DNA from: Pseudoalteromonas neustonica
Lineage (GTDB): Bacteria; Pseudomonadota; Gammaproteobacteria; Enterobacterales; Alteromonadaceae
Direction of reading: 5' to 3'
Assembly: GCF_001653135.1 (NCBI RefSeq)
Contig: NZ_BDDS01000005.1
Span: forward strand, 248,001 to 312,000
DNA: 64,000 nucleotides
Made by a program: the position numbers and the translations under genes. Below, piece by piece: positions 46,134 to 58,393 of this stretch. The notes beneath the pieces are model-generated. The model was not told the origin of the DNA. It ran no database searches and saw only the letters and a list, made by a program, of their open reading frames with translations. The number at the start of each line of letters is the position of its first letter. Position 1 is the stretch's first letter.

Positions 46134-46865
46134 TTACATCAGCAGCATAATCAATGCTCCCGCGATCATAAATAAGTTTTCAGATAGCGATACAAATCCA
46201 AGTGGCACACTGCTATCGCCGCCTACACAGGCACACTTTAACTGGCGTTTGTCGATGTAAACGGCTTTGAAAACTGAAATTGCTCCAACTGTGCCGATAA
46301 ACAATGAAAATGGTGCCACTGCGAGAGGCTGTAGTTGGGCAACCATACCAATACCTGCATATGCTTCAATGAAGGGATAAATATAACCATATCTTATCCA
46401 TCTCATCGCTAGTAAATCATAAGTAATAAACGAATTTGTGAAACTGTATAGGTCTTTCAGTTTTTGCACCGCTAAGAGCGTCATTGAAAAAGCTATAAAT
46501 AGCATCAGTGTTCTGATGGAGATAAATGAGCCGGAAGCAAAATGTTGAGATGCGACAGCAAGAAGTGCAGCTATCGAGAAAATGGCTACAACGGGCGTGT
46601 AGGTTGTGCCAGTTTGACCTGCTTCATCTTTACCAAAATACTCTCTTAAGTCATCGTATCCTCCGACACGCTTTCCTTCAATAAAGGTTTGTGGCGTAGT
46701 TTTGACATCATGCTTAGCTTTGAAGTCATCAGCTTGTTGTCTTGACGTGAGCTTATGATCTTCTACATCATACCCTTGCCTCTCCAGCAAATCTTTCGAC
46801 CTTAAACCATAGGGGCAGATATGTTCGTCAGTGACCATTCTGTACAGGGTAGCTGTCTTAGTCAT
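46134..46865 (-). CDS. Glutaredoxin fused to a MauE-like membrane domain
   Basis: A 243-residue fusion. Residues 1-80 are a glutaredoxin (active-site-like ICPYGLRSKDLL, cis-Pro loop TTPQTFIEGKRVGGYDDL), but with a single Cys (CPYG). Residues 90-243 form four membrane helices of the MauE/DoxX type, with a Cys pair (LKCACVGG) at about 207-211. MauE proteins take part in thiol redox outside the cytosol, so the fusion may pass electrons across the membrane. It lies one base after the DUF305 gene in a leftward pair. Confidence 0.78.
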   Translation of the reverse strand: MTKTATLYRMVTDEHICPYGLRSKDLLERQGYDVEDHKLTSRQQADDFKAKHDVKTTPQTFIEGKRVGGYDDLREYFGKDEAGQTGTTYTPVVAIFSIAALLAVASQHFASGSFISIRTLMLFIAFSMTLLAVQKLKDLYSFTNSFITYDLLAMRWIRYGYIYPFIEAYAGIGMVAQLQPLAVAPFSLFIGTVGAISVFKAVYIDKRQLKCACVGGDSSVPLGFVSLSENLFMIAGALIMLLM

Positions 46866-46866
46866 C

Positions 46867-47388
46867 TTAGTCTCCTTTGTTCAGTGTGCCTTCAAACTTT
46901 GGGAGCGGTCGTTGCTCAGCCTGAGCTTGTGAGCTGACCTTTCCATTTTCAGAAATATCTTTAATCAGCCATTCCATTTCTTTTATTTCTTTTCGTTGGG
47001 CTTTAATAATACCATTTGCCAATTCACGCACGCGTACATCCTCCAAAGTTGAATGCTCACTAGTAAGAATAGCAATGGAGTGATGAGGAATCATCGCTTT
47101 CATGTAAGCAGTGTCAGAAATTGTGCTTTGAGAGCGAACAAGATAAAGACATATGGCAAACAGTATTGTCGCCAATAGAAAAATAGCCATGTTGAGCTTC
47201 TTGTTACTGTACATGCCAAGCATAAAGGCCAGCATGATCATTGCCATACCTGCTCCCATATACAACGCCATATAGATACGCGTTTCACTAAACCATATAT
47301 GTGATACTGCGTAAGTGTTGAGATACATCATGACAAACATAGCAATGGTTGAGGTGATGATCATTGCAGCAAATCTTGAGTATTTCAT
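46867..47388 (-). CDS. DUF305 membrane protein
   Basis: A 173-residue protein with three N-terminal membrane helices (about 7-27, 38-58, 67-85) and a C-terminal four-helix DUF305 segment with the signature AYMKAMIPHHSIAILTSEHSTLEDVRVRELANGII. The HH and following Met/His are likely metal ligands. DUF305 genes are common in copper and silver clusters. It is the first gene of the leftward pair with the glutaredoxin-MauE fusion. Confidence 0.82.
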   Translation of the reverse strand: MKYSRFAAMIITSTIAMFVMMYLNTYAVSHIWFSETRIYMALYMGAGMAMIMLAFMLGMYSNKKLNMAIFLLATILFAICLYLVRSQSTISDTAYMKAMIPHHSIAILTSEHSTLEDVRVRELANGIIKAQRKEIKEMEWLIKDISENGKVSSQAQAEQRPLPKFEGTLNKGD

Positions 47389-47563
47389 AAGTAATCCTTA
47401 CATTGATAGTGTAAATATTTCCCACTGTTAGCCTATTATTCTCTACATGTGGTCATGTTCTCGAAAAAGTGCAAGTAATGAGCCAGTATCAATAAGAGTA
47501 TTTGTAATACGATTGACTCAATTTCAGCTTATATCTAAAGTTTAAGTTTTGAACTTATGATAG

Positions 47564-47692
47564 ACACAGGCTAAATTGGCTTTAGTTAACAATCTAATGG
47601 GAGAACTCAAAGCACTACAAGCTGAGCTTCAACAAATGGCAAGCTCGTGTACAAGTGAAGCGTGTGAAATAATTAAGTCACTTTATAGTTAG
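47564..47692 (+). pseudogene. C-terminal remnant of a CadR-like MerR gene
   Basis: The frame LALVNNLMGELKALQAELQQ followed by MASSCTSEACEIIKSLYS ends at a stop. It matches the last about 40 residues of the two intact MerR regulators (LALVNKRMKELKALKNELQQ, then MASTC). A stop (47561) precedes it and the DNA-binding half is missing. This is a third copy of the regulator, decayed, next to the resolvase. Confidence 0.78.
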
Positions 47693-47718
47693 AATTGTCA
47701 TTCATTTTCTATCCGTAG

Positions 47719-47820
47719 TGTACGAATTTCTATTTTTTATTACGTTCATGTACGAAATTTATTTAATATACTTTCGTTCATTTAATTGTTAAGGTGTGCG
47801 AAAGTTACAGGTTTCGTATA
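47719..47820 (+). promoter_or_regulatory. Three-subsite res site for a serine resolvase
   Basis: Three imperfect dyads with TGTACGAA / TTCGTACA-like arms lie just before the resolvase gene. They are 47719-47748 (30 bp), 47749-47780 (32 bp; TGTACGAAA ... TTTCGTTCA) and 47795-47820 (26 bp; TGTGCGAAA ... TTTCGTATA). The lengths and order mimic the classic Tn3-type res I-II-III next to tnpR. Confidence 0.75.
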
Positions 47821-47821
47821 T

Positions 47822-48162
47822 ATGAAAGTTGGTTTTGCAAGAGTTTCAACTAAAGAACAAGATTTAAATGTTCAACTGTCCAAGTTGGACGCTCAGGGCT
47901 GTGAAAAAATATTCCAAGGCAAACAGTCTGGTGCTTCGATTCGAAATGAAGAAAAGCTTTAGGAACTCATCGACTTTATCAGGGAAGGTGATGAAGTTAT
48001 TGTTACTCGCCTCGACCGTTTGGGACGGTCGTTAAAATCTATTCTTGAGGCAATTGAAAGCATCCATAAGAAAGGTGCTTGTTTGAATATTATCGACGGC
48101 TCTCTCAATACCAAAAATGATAATCCGTTTGCCACTGCCATGATCAACCTATGTGGAGTATT
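47822..48162 (+). pseudogene. Serine resolvase gene, N-terminal half, with in-frame stop and insertion
   Basis: The frame opens with MKVGFARVSTKEQDLNVQLSK, the resolvase catalytic N-terminus with the active-site Ser in RVST. It continues with EGDEVIVTRLDRLGRSL and the helix through MINLCGVF. Codon 47 is TAG (47960-47962) where a Gln codon would be expected, and at 48162 the homology stops. The rest of the gene resumes at 58143, across a 9,980-bp insertion. It was therefore broken at least twice. A source in a Tn3-like element or plasmid multimer-resolution system is likely. Confidence 0.85.
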
Positions 48163-48190
48163 TGTGACTGTGCATAATGATTGAGATTGA
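48163..48190 (+). repeat. Left terminal inverted repeat of the Zn/Cd element
   Basis: Begins TGTGACTGTGCATAATG and continues TTGAGATT. A related sequence TCATAATATCTGAGACTCA recurs about 98 bp inside (from 48262), resembling a second transposase-binding site. The same tip, with a few changes, is at 60418. Confidence 0.8.
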
Positions 48191-48505
48191 TCTCATTTTA
48201 GACTGAAAGGTTTTAAAGGGATGCCGCCAATCTCTCTTTTTATGAAAGTATGATTTTTTAATCATAATATCTGAGACTCAATCAGTTATATTACGATAAT
48301 TTGATGCTATTTGCTAACGGCAGCTCCTCCGACATTGCGAACATTAGCATCAATGAATACCTTATGACTTCACTTAGCCAAAAGCGGAAGTTAGCTTTTG
48401 AGTTATTAACGAAAATTCAGAGTGTAAAGCAGACGTTGAAGAGTCAATAATAAACTTCAATTTAAACACTCTAGTGCATTAACGGCTGCAACTAATTTTG
48501 TCGTT
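48191..48505. other. Subterminal non-coding region of the Zn/Cd element
   Basis: No gene seen. Contains a block AGCCAAAAGCGG ... TTAGCTTTTG (48374-48411) that recurs at 60558-60596 in the other element. This suggests both elements share more than their tips. Confidence 0.6.
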
Positions 48506-48669
48506 CTAGAATTGGCGGAATTTTGCTGTTCCATATGAGAAGTAAACACACCAGTCACCATTCAATAGTTTGGCAAAACCTTGTGTGACTCATACTTGTG
48601 ATACCGCTGACATGAATTTGTCAGCATTTCTTCCGTTTTTATCTGTCCACATTTAGGACATGCAATAGT
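48506..48669 (-). pseudogene. Decayed GDCCVxC-type small protein
   Basis: On the minus strand CPKCGQIKTEEM is followed by a degenerate stretch and, after a one-base frame shift, NGDWCVYFSYGTAKFRQF and a stop. It matches the layout of the roughly 70-residue GDCCVxC-domain proteins (CPxCG ... GDCCVFCSYG) often found beside mer and other metal operons, with several of the Cys lost. No start codon is clear. Confidence 0.6.
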
Positions 48670-48710
48670 CGATTAATGTTCTATATTCTGCCCGTATGCC
48701 TCTAACAGAG

Positions 48711-49100
48711 TTAACTATCTAGTGACTTAATGATCCCGCATGCTTCAATAGTATTGTTCGAACCACAAGCACTAGCCATCTGTTGTAATTCAGCTTTAAG
48801 CGCCCTTAATTCTTTCATGCGTTTATTCACTAGTGCAAGTTGCTGATCAATTAATGCATTAACGCTAGAGCAGCTTTCTTCTGGCTTATTTTTTAATTCG
48901 ATAAGACGTTTAATATCATTGAGTGATATATCTAGGCTGCGACAATGTTTTACGAACTCCAATTGTTTAAGTGCTTTACTATCATACAGCCTGAAATTAC
49001 CTTCTGAACGGTTTGGATTTAACAGTAATCCTTCTCTTTCATAATATCTAATTGTTTGTATAGAACAGCCCGATTTTTTAGACAATTCGCCTATTTTCAT
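48711..49100 (-). CDS. MerR-family regulator, Cd/Pb/Zn type (second copy)
   Basis: A 129-residue CadR-like activator, about 85-90 percent like the copy at 22907 by eye. It shares MKIGELSKKSGCSIQTIRYYEREGLL, ESCSSVNALIDQQ and the terminal CGSNNTIEACGI. ATG at 49100 is the match to the other copy; a longer frame to 49229 would run across the promoter. It is divergent from the transglutaminase-like gene and should act on the promoter at 49118, and possibly on the identical dyads at 22858 and 57650. Confidence 0.88.
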   Translation of the reverse strand: MKIGELSKKSGCSIQTIRYYEREGLLLNPNRSEGNFRLYDSKALKQLEFVKHCRSLDISLNDIKRLIELKNKPEESCSSVNALIDQQLALVNKRMKELRALKAELQQMASACGSNNTIEACGIIKSLDS

Positions 49101-49117
49101 CAATTTCCCCCAGACAT

Positions 49118-49148
49118 TTGATTCTATAGTTACTATAGAGTCTGTAGT
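49118..49148 (+). promoter_or_regulatory. MerR-type promoter/operator of the second Zn/Cd module, 19-bp spacer
   Basis: TTGATT, a 19-bp spacer with CTATAGTTACTATAG, then TGTAGT. The dyad is base-for-base that of 22858-22888. It drives the transglutaminase-CDF pair rightward, away from the divergent regulator. Confidence 0.85.
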
Positions 49149-49179
49149 ATAAGTATGCAACGAAAAGGATATATAAAAA

Positions 49180-49911
49180 ATGACCGAGAAATATTTAAAC
49201 AATACGAATATCGTTAATTTTGAACACAAAGATATCCAATCCCTGATCGATCAGCGAGGATGGCAAAGCTTAGACGATTTCAACAAAATTGGAGCAGCAT
49301 ACCAATTTGTGAAAGATGAAATAATGTTTGGCTATAACAAGAGTGATGATATAGCAGCAAGCGATGTACTAGCAGATGGTTATGGGCAATGTAATACTAA
49401 GGGTAATCTGTTAATGGCGCTATTGCGTGGACTAGGTATCCAGTGTCGTTTCCATGGTTTTACCATTGATCAGCAATTACAAAAAGGGGCTATACCTAGC
49501 TATGTATTTTGGTTAGCACCTAAATACATCATTCATAGTTGGGTAGAAGTTTATTTCGATGGACGCTGGATAAACTTAGAGGGCTTTATATTGGATGAGC
49601 AATACTTAAGCTCACTACAGCAGAAATTTAGCCAAGCAAAAGATGACTTTTGTGTCTATGGTGTTGCAACAAAGTGTTTCTCTTCACCAAACACAAATTG
49701 GTGCGGCCAAGATACCTATATTCAAAAAGAAGGTATTCATGACGACTTTGGGCTTTATGATTCCCCTGATGAGTTTTATCTTGAAAAGGGTACTAATTTG
49801 TCGGGAGTAAAACGTTGGATGTATCAAGGTGTGATTCGCCATTTGATTAATATGAATGTATCAAAAATTAGAAATACAAAAGCACTGGAGGTACAAAATG
49901 CACAACCATAG
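49180..49911 (+). CDS. Transglutaminase-like protein (second copy)
   Basis: A 243-residue paralogue of the protein at 21431, very similar along its length. It keeps the same Cys (ADGYGQCNTKGNLLMALLRG) and His (PKYIIHSWVEVYFDGRWINLEGF). There is no signal peptide. It overlaps the downstream CDF gene by 14 bp, again a coupled pair. In this copy it is the first gene after the promoter, whereas in the other module a short CDF gene comes first. Confidence 0.75.
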   Translation: MTEKYLNNTNIVNFEHKDIQSLIDQRGWQSLDDFNKIGAAYQFVKDEIMFGYNKSDDIAASDVLADGYGQCNTKGNLLMALLRGLGIQCRFHGFTIDQQLQKGAIPSYVFWLAPKYIIHSWVEVYFDGRWINLEGFILDEQYLSSLQQKFSQAKDDFCVYGVATKCFSSPNTNWCGQDTYIQKEGIHDDFGLYDSPDEFYLEKGTNLSGVKRWMYQGVIRHLINMNVSKIRNTKALEVQNAQP

Positions 49912-50785
49912 TCACAGTCATCAGCATTCTAAAGATGATCGTATTGGTTGGGCATTTTTTCTGAATGTGACATTTACTATTATCGAATTTATAGGTGGTT
50001 GGCTCACTAACAGTACTGCGATAATGGCAGATGCAGTTCACGATCTTGGTGATAGTCTTTCAATAGGTTTTGCGTGGATTTTAAGTCGTTTTTCAGATAA
50101 AGAAGCATCAGATAAGTTTAGTTATGGTTATCGTAGACTTACTCTCTTTGGCGCATTGATAAACAGTATTGTTTTAATCATTGGCTCAATTTGGATTTTA
50201 TTTGAAGCAATTCCAAGGCTGTCCAATCCTGAAATGCCTGTAGTCGAGGGGATGTTAGGGCTAGCGATACTCGGCGTTGCCGTTAACGGATATGCGGTAT
50301 TAAAATTAAAAGCGGGTGAAACATTAAATGAGAAAGTGCTGACATGGCACCTTCTTGAAGATGTACTTGGATGGGTTGCCGTTCTTATAGTCTCTATCGT
50401 ACTGTTGTTCGCTGAACTGCCGATATTAGATCCCCTTTTATCAATAGGGTTCACGCTGTTCATCTTGTTTAATGTTTTCAAAAACCTGAAATCAACACTC
50501 GTTTTATTTCTTCAAGCTGCACCCGATAAAGAGACTCAAAAGCGTATTAAACTATCACTAATGGAATTTCCTGAAGTTAATGGTATCCACCACATGCACT
50601 TTTGGTCACTAGATGGTGAAAGTCACGTTTTAACAGCGCACCTTGAGCTGAGTGACAACTTTGACGTTAAAGAATTAATTAGGCTTAAACAAGAAGTTGC
50701 AGCTAAATTATCTTCCTATCATTTATCGCATACAACGATAGAGTTTGAGTTTTTAAATGAAAATTGTCGGGATGAAGCGCAGTAA
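49898..50785 (+). CDS. CDF-family cation exporter (second copy)
   Basis: A 295-residue CDF exporter close to the protein at 20530. Helix motifs MADAVHDLGDS and WHLLEDVLGWVAV and the C-terminal HHMHFWSLDGESHVLTAHLEL are the same. The N-terminal His tail is shorter (MHNHSHSHQHSKDD). Start ATG 49898 lies within the end of the upstream gene; an upstream ATG at 49856 would add residues without family match. It probably exports Zn/Cd. Confidence 0.92.
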   Translation: MHNHSHSHQHSKDDRIGWAFFLNVTFTIIEFIGGWLTNSTAIMADAVHDLGDSLSIGFAWILSRFSDKEASDKFSYGYRRLTLFGALINSIVLIIGSIWILFEAIPRLSNPEMPVVEGMLGLAILGVAVNGYAVLKLKAGETLNEKVLTWHLLEDVLGWVAVLIVSIVLLFAELPILDPLLSIGFTLFILFNVFKNLKSTLVLFLQAAPDKETQKRIKLSLMEFPEVNGIHHMHFWSLDGESHVLTAHLELSDNFDVKELIRLKQEVAAKLSSYHLSHTTIEFEFLNENCRDEAQ

Positions 50786-50817
50786 GCTTTATCAATAAAA
50801 TGTTGGGCATACAATAT

Positions 50818-50863
50818 AAAAAGCAGCTTAATTAGGCATAACCTATTAATTAAGCTGCTTTTT
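50818..50863. terminator. Bidirectional terminator between convergent operons
   Basis: A perfect 17-bp inverted repeat (50818-50834 and 50847-50863; AAAAAGCAGCTTAATTA and complement) with a 12-base loop. The stem ends in A and T runs on either side, so it works for both the rightward CDF gene and the leftward pump gene. Confidence 0.88.
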
Positions 50864-50883
50864 GGGCTTTAAATTTCGTCAGA

Positions 50884-54904
<4,021 letters not shown>

Positions 54905-54975
54905 TTTTAATTCCTAAACGATTCAGTTAATAACTGAATCAATAAATTGTTATTAAGCTTAAAGTGATGCTTTTT

Positions 54976-56268
54976 TTAGAGTGACAGCGCTTCGTTTGTT
55001 AGTTTTTCTATCTCTGCGCCATAAATTAGGGCAGCAGATGCCGCATCAATGAGGGTTCGCCGAGCATTTAACAGCTCTTGTCTAGCCGATACATAATCAA
55101 GATATCCATATCGACCTTTTTGATAGGCGTCTTGAGTATCTTCCAGTGCATCTTCAAGCATTGGGATAACCGACTGCTTTAATGAATTAGCTGTTAATAT
55201 GGCTTGTTTTCTATTGGAGTATGCTCGTAGTAAGTGATTTCTAAACCTCAACTTAGTCGCCTCTTTCTCTATGGCAACTTGGTCACGCTCTGCTAGCGCA
55301 CTAGCGATTGCACCAGAATTTCGCTTTTCAGCAAACAAAGGTAAGCTAAAGCCAGCGACCAGTGCCGTATCATTGGCTTCTTGAGAGCGCCTAACACCAA
55401 CAGACCATTTGATATTGGCCGTTGACTCTGTTTTAGCTAACTGTATTTCAGCCTCTTTTAGTCGCTGTTCACTTGCATAGATTTGAATAGCAGGGTTCTT
55501 CTCTAACTTCGCAAAAAGGCTGTTAAAGTCACTATCATTGCCAAACTGAAAAAGATCCCCTTGTACTTCAGAGAAGGTTACAGAGTTTTCCCCCCAGTAG
55601 GCTGCTAATGAGAGCTTCAAATATTCCAAGCGCTTTTGTTCAGATTGAAGGGTGAGGTTAGCCTGAGCAATAACTGCTTTTGAGCGTTTCACTTCAGCCT
55701 CAGGAGTAGCACCTGCGCGGTTACGCTGAGATACAATCTCTAACGTTTCTTGTGCTAAGCTCAAAGCATTTTCTGCCAATATAACTCTTTGTTGGGCTGC
55801 AAGTACTTCCACGTACTTCTCAGTGACTTGAGCCATTAAATTAAGCGCAGAGACTTCTTTCTCAGCATTGAGTAGTGCTCTTGATTTTGAAACAAGTCCA
55901 ATCCGCGCTGAGCGTTTATCTCCCATTTCGATAACCGAAGATAGAGCGACTGTTAATTCAGCACTGTCGAATGCATTAAATTCACCTGAGCCTGCAAAGT
56001 TCTCAGCTTCAACTTCTAGTTCATAAGCAGGATTTAAACTTGCTGTTTGTTCTTGTCCTGTTAATGCGGTTTGTTTGAAATCAAATATTTTGAGTTCAGG
56101 ATTTTGTTTAAGCGTCCACTGAATTGCCTCTTGAAGATTTAACTGCTTTTCAAAGGCATAAACATTAAATGTAAAAAGTGACAACGCGAGAAACGCGATA
56201 TATTTAAGCCGAGGTGTTACACACCTCAAAATTGCTATCTTGCGATGCACACAGGTATTAAGTGCCAT
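54976..56268 (-). CDS. czcC: Outer-membrane channel of the RND pump (CzcC-like)
   Basis: A 430-residue TolC-fold protein with repeats NPAYELEVEAENFAGSGEFNAFDSAELTVALSS and NIKWSVGVRRSQEANDTALVAGFSLPLF, matching the CzcC subfamily more than CusC. An unusual 19-residue basic stretch precedes the signal segment. ATG at 56268 has a good ribosome site (AGGAAAG), and a GTG at 56220 would remove the stretch. It exports metal with czcB and czcA. Confidence 0.86.
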   Translation of the reverse strand: MALNTCVHRKIAILRCVTPRLKYIAFLALSLFTFNVYAFEKQLNLQEAIQWTLKQNPELKIFDFKQTALTGQEQTASLNPAYELEVEAENFAGSGEFNAFDSAELTVALSSVIEMGDKRSARIGLVSKSRALLNAEKEVSALNLMAQVTEKYVEVLAAQQRVILAENALSLAQETLEIVSQRNRAGATPEAEVKRSKAVIAQANLTLQSEQKRLEYLKLSLAAYWGENSVTFSEVQGDLFQFGNDSDFNSLFAKLEKNPAIQIYASEQRLKEAEIQLAKTESTANIKWSVGVRRSQEANDTALVAGFSLPLFAEKRNSGAIASALAERDQVAIEKEATKLRFRNHLLRAYSNRKQAILTANSLKQSVIPMLEDALEDTQDAYQKGRYGYLDYVSARQELLNARRTLIDAASAALIYGAEIEKLTNEALSL

Positions 56269-56340
56269 GTATACTTTCCTATAAATTTATATGTTTTTTT
56301 CGGTCATTAACATTTGACCTTTCATAATTTTCTATAAAAT

Positions 56341-56712
56341 TTAGGCGTATTTAGGTGGGCGGAATGGCACCGAGATATAGCCTTTTAGCTCAGGAGAAAC
56401 TAAGGCGTAGGTAAGGAAATATTCTATTGCTTGGAAAATGTTACAGGAAGAATCAGCATTTAAAAATAAGTGACAACAGCAACAAAAATTACAATTATCA
56501 ATTGAAGAGTTGCTATTATTCACCTCAAGCATATTGGAGTCTTCTGGAGCTTTTAGCGGGGTAATAGACTTAGTTAGTGATGAACTAAAAGAACTTTCAC
56601 TTAAGTTTATTTCAAGCTCTTCTAGCGAAAAAAACACAGACTGCACCGCGATTAAAATCATTATCACGTATGATATATTTGATTTGATATACGATGAGTG
56701 CATTATTTTCAT
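56341..56712 (-). CDS. Small secreted Cys-rich protein ending in RPP
   Basis: A 123-residue protein with an N-terminal hydrophobic segment (about 11-30), a Ser-rich linker, a Cys/His cluster NCNFCCCCHLF (about 73-83) and the terminal FRPPKYA. The position just before the CzcC-like gene equals that of the 20118 protein in the first module, but the Cys cluster is different and the His-rich stretch is missing. Confidence 0.65.
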   Translation of the reverse strand: MKIMHSSYIKSNISYVIMILIAVQSVFFSLEELEINLSESSFSSSLTKSITPLKAPEDSNMLEVNNSNSSIDNCNFCCCCHLFLNADSSCNIFQAIEYFLTYALVSPELKGYISVPFRPPKYA

Positions 56713-56720
56713 TTCTCTGC

Positions 56721-57629
56721 TTAATACTTTAGCTGTAAGATGCGGCGAGCACCGTTTAAAACGACAAGAGCAATTATCAAACCAATCACTAAATCTGGAT
56801 AACGACTGCTTGTTGCTGTAACTAATAAGCCAGCTAAAATTACACCAACGTTTGCGATAACGTCATTTGCGGAAAAAATCCAACTCGCTTTCATATGAGC
56901 GCCGTCTTCTTTGTTGCCAAATATCAAAAACAGACAAGCAACGTTAGCGATTAGTGCTATTCCACCAAATATCATCATTAAAGAAGAGATCGGTTCACTA
57001 CCGTAAACAAAGCGTCTTACGACTTCGCTCAAAGCACCTAGCGCTAGAATAACTTGAAGCACACCAGATATATGTGCTGCTCTAAGTTTCATGCTAATAC
57101 TTTTACCTACGGCATAAATAGCTAAACCATACACAGCAGCATCAGCAAACATATCTAATGAGTCTGCAATTAGGCCAGCAGACTGTGCAATAATCCCAGC
57201 AATTACTTCTATAAAAAACATGACTCCATTAATGGCTAACAACCATTTTAGGGTTGATGCTTCTTTCATCTCATTTTTTTGGGCTAAGTCTTTTGCTTTT
57301 GCAGCTTCTGTACTGCAACTTTGTTTAGTTGACTCTAACTCTGCACCGAGTTTAAGTTGTTGTAACTTTTTTGTTATCTCATCTAAATTTTCATCATGAA
57401 AAACTTTGACTAAGCGATTAGGAATATCAAACTGCAATCCAACTGAAGGCTGAATTGAGTCAAGTGCTAATCTGATCAATCTCTCTTCTGAAGGACAGTC
57501 CATTTGAGGCACTTTATATGTACTGACAAACGCGCCACTATAGTTATCTAATTGTGTATCAATTTTTACGTCTTCGTTGGTAGGAGATGATTGACACTGA
57601 CCACTACATTTTTCTGACATATTTAACAT
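56721..57629 (-). CDS. CDF-type transporter with degenerate HMA-like N-terminal domain
   Basis: A 302-residue fusion. Residues about 36-100 fold like a heavy-metal-associated domain (VSTYKVPQMDCPSEERLIRLALDSI ... KKLQQLKLGAEL), but the usual CxxC is MDCPSEE with one Cys. Residues about 130-302 are a short six-helix CDF like the protein at 22195 (IADSLDMFADAAVYG; WIFSANDVIANVGVILAG). The N-terminal tail has CSGQC. It is driven by the MerR-type promoter at 57650-57680 and is first in the leftward czc operon. ATG 57620 is an alternative start. Confidence 0.82.
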   Translation of the reverse strand: MLNMSEKCSGQCQSSPTNEDVKIDTQLDNYSGAFVSTYKVPQMDCPSEERLIRLALDSIQPSVGLQFDIPNRLVKVFHDENLDEITKKLQQLKLGAELESTKQSCSTEAAKAKDLAQKNEMKEASTLKWLLAINGVMFFIEVIAGIIAQSAGLIADSLDMFADAAVYGLAIYAVGKSISMKLRAAHISGVLQVILALGALSEVVRRFVYGSEPISSLMMIFGGIALIANVACLFLIFGNKEDGAHMKASWIFSANDVIANVGVILAGLLVTATSSRYPDLVIGLIIALVVLNGARRILQLKY

Positions 57630-57649
57630 TCCGAAACAATATTAAAATA

Positions 57650-57680
57650 AGTATAAAATCTATAGTGGCTATAGAGTCAA
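57650..57680 (-). promoter_or_regulatory. MerR-type promoter/operator without adjacent regulator
   Basis: On the minus strand TTGACT, 19 bp with CTATAGCCACTATAG, then TATACT. The dyad arms equal those at 22858 and 49118, with only the centre changed (GTT AC to GCC AC). No regulator gene is beside it; the nearest are at 48711 and 22907. Confidence 0.88.
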
Positions 57681-58142
57681 ATAAAAAGTTATTTAATTTG
57701 AAAAGATTGGGAAGTAACTCAAATAGCTATTCCAAGAAAATAATTGTTGGGGGGTAGTGACAGCAAACACTGCTAACATTATTTGGACTGCCCGTTTTAT
57801 ACCGATGTTTATCAAAGATAAAAAATAGAAGAACTATCTAGATAGAATAAATTAACCGATGATCCTAATTCCACATTAAAGTCGCGTTGGTGTGTTACTA
57901 ATTGTACAGAGGATCTAAAACAAGATTTAAATTTAAAAGTAAGAGCAACGACTATATTGTTGGAACACTTGTCATGAGATACGCTAAGCCTAATGTCCGG
58001 TTTCGTATCAAAGTGAATTTTAGCTGAAGTAATTTTGTACCATCGTTTACGACTGCTTCAGGCTCAAATCTGACGAAGATTTCCTAGTACTCACCCAATC
58101 TGGCTTGATGAGAAATAATCTCAAACATTATGCGTAGCCACA
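57681..58142. other. Non-coding right end of the Zn/Cd element
   Basis: No gene recognised. The last 40 bp contain the right inverted end (GCATAATG core on the minus strand at 58126-58133). Inside it are GACTGCTTCAGGCTCAAATC and related fragments. I saw no transposase remnant. Confidence 0.55.
58115..58142 (-). repeat. Right terminal inverted repeat of the Zn/Cd element
   Basis: Read on the minus strand it begins TGTGGCTACGCATAATG and continues TTTGAGATT, matching the left end. It is followed on the plus strand by the TATT duplication at 58143-58146. Confidence 0.82.
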
Positions 58143-58375
58143 TATTCGCTCAACTTGAGCGGGATCTTATAAAAGCCAGAACCACAGAAGGTCGTGAAGA
58201 GGCTAAAGCTAAAGGCAAACACATGGGCAGATTGCCTGCTTTATCAGACAAACAAGCGAAAGAATTATATAAAGATAAATTAAATGGTGAATCGATCTCT
58301 GCATTAGCGAAGAAATATTCTGTTAGCCGCCCCACGGTTCACCGAATTATTGAAAGAATGGAACAAAAGAAATAA
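58143..58375 (+). pseudogene. Serine resolvase gene, C-terminal half
   Basis: The frame FAQLERDLIKARTTEGREEA and KAKGKHMGRLPALSDKQAK, then a helix-turn-helix (SISALAKKYSVSRPTVHRII), is the E-helix and DNA-binding domain of a serine resolvase. It completes the half that ends at 48162. A short start (MRSHI) can be read from the element end at 58130, but the catalytic half is missing, so no functional resolvase would be made. Confidence 0.88.
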
Positions 58376-58393
58376 TAAATAAAAGGAGACGTT

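Noticed and set aside
58130-58375. Start of an independent small DNA-binding protein (MRSHIFAQLERD)
   Set aside because: The first codons lie in the transposon end, and the rest is clearly the C-terminal part of the resolvase split at 48162.
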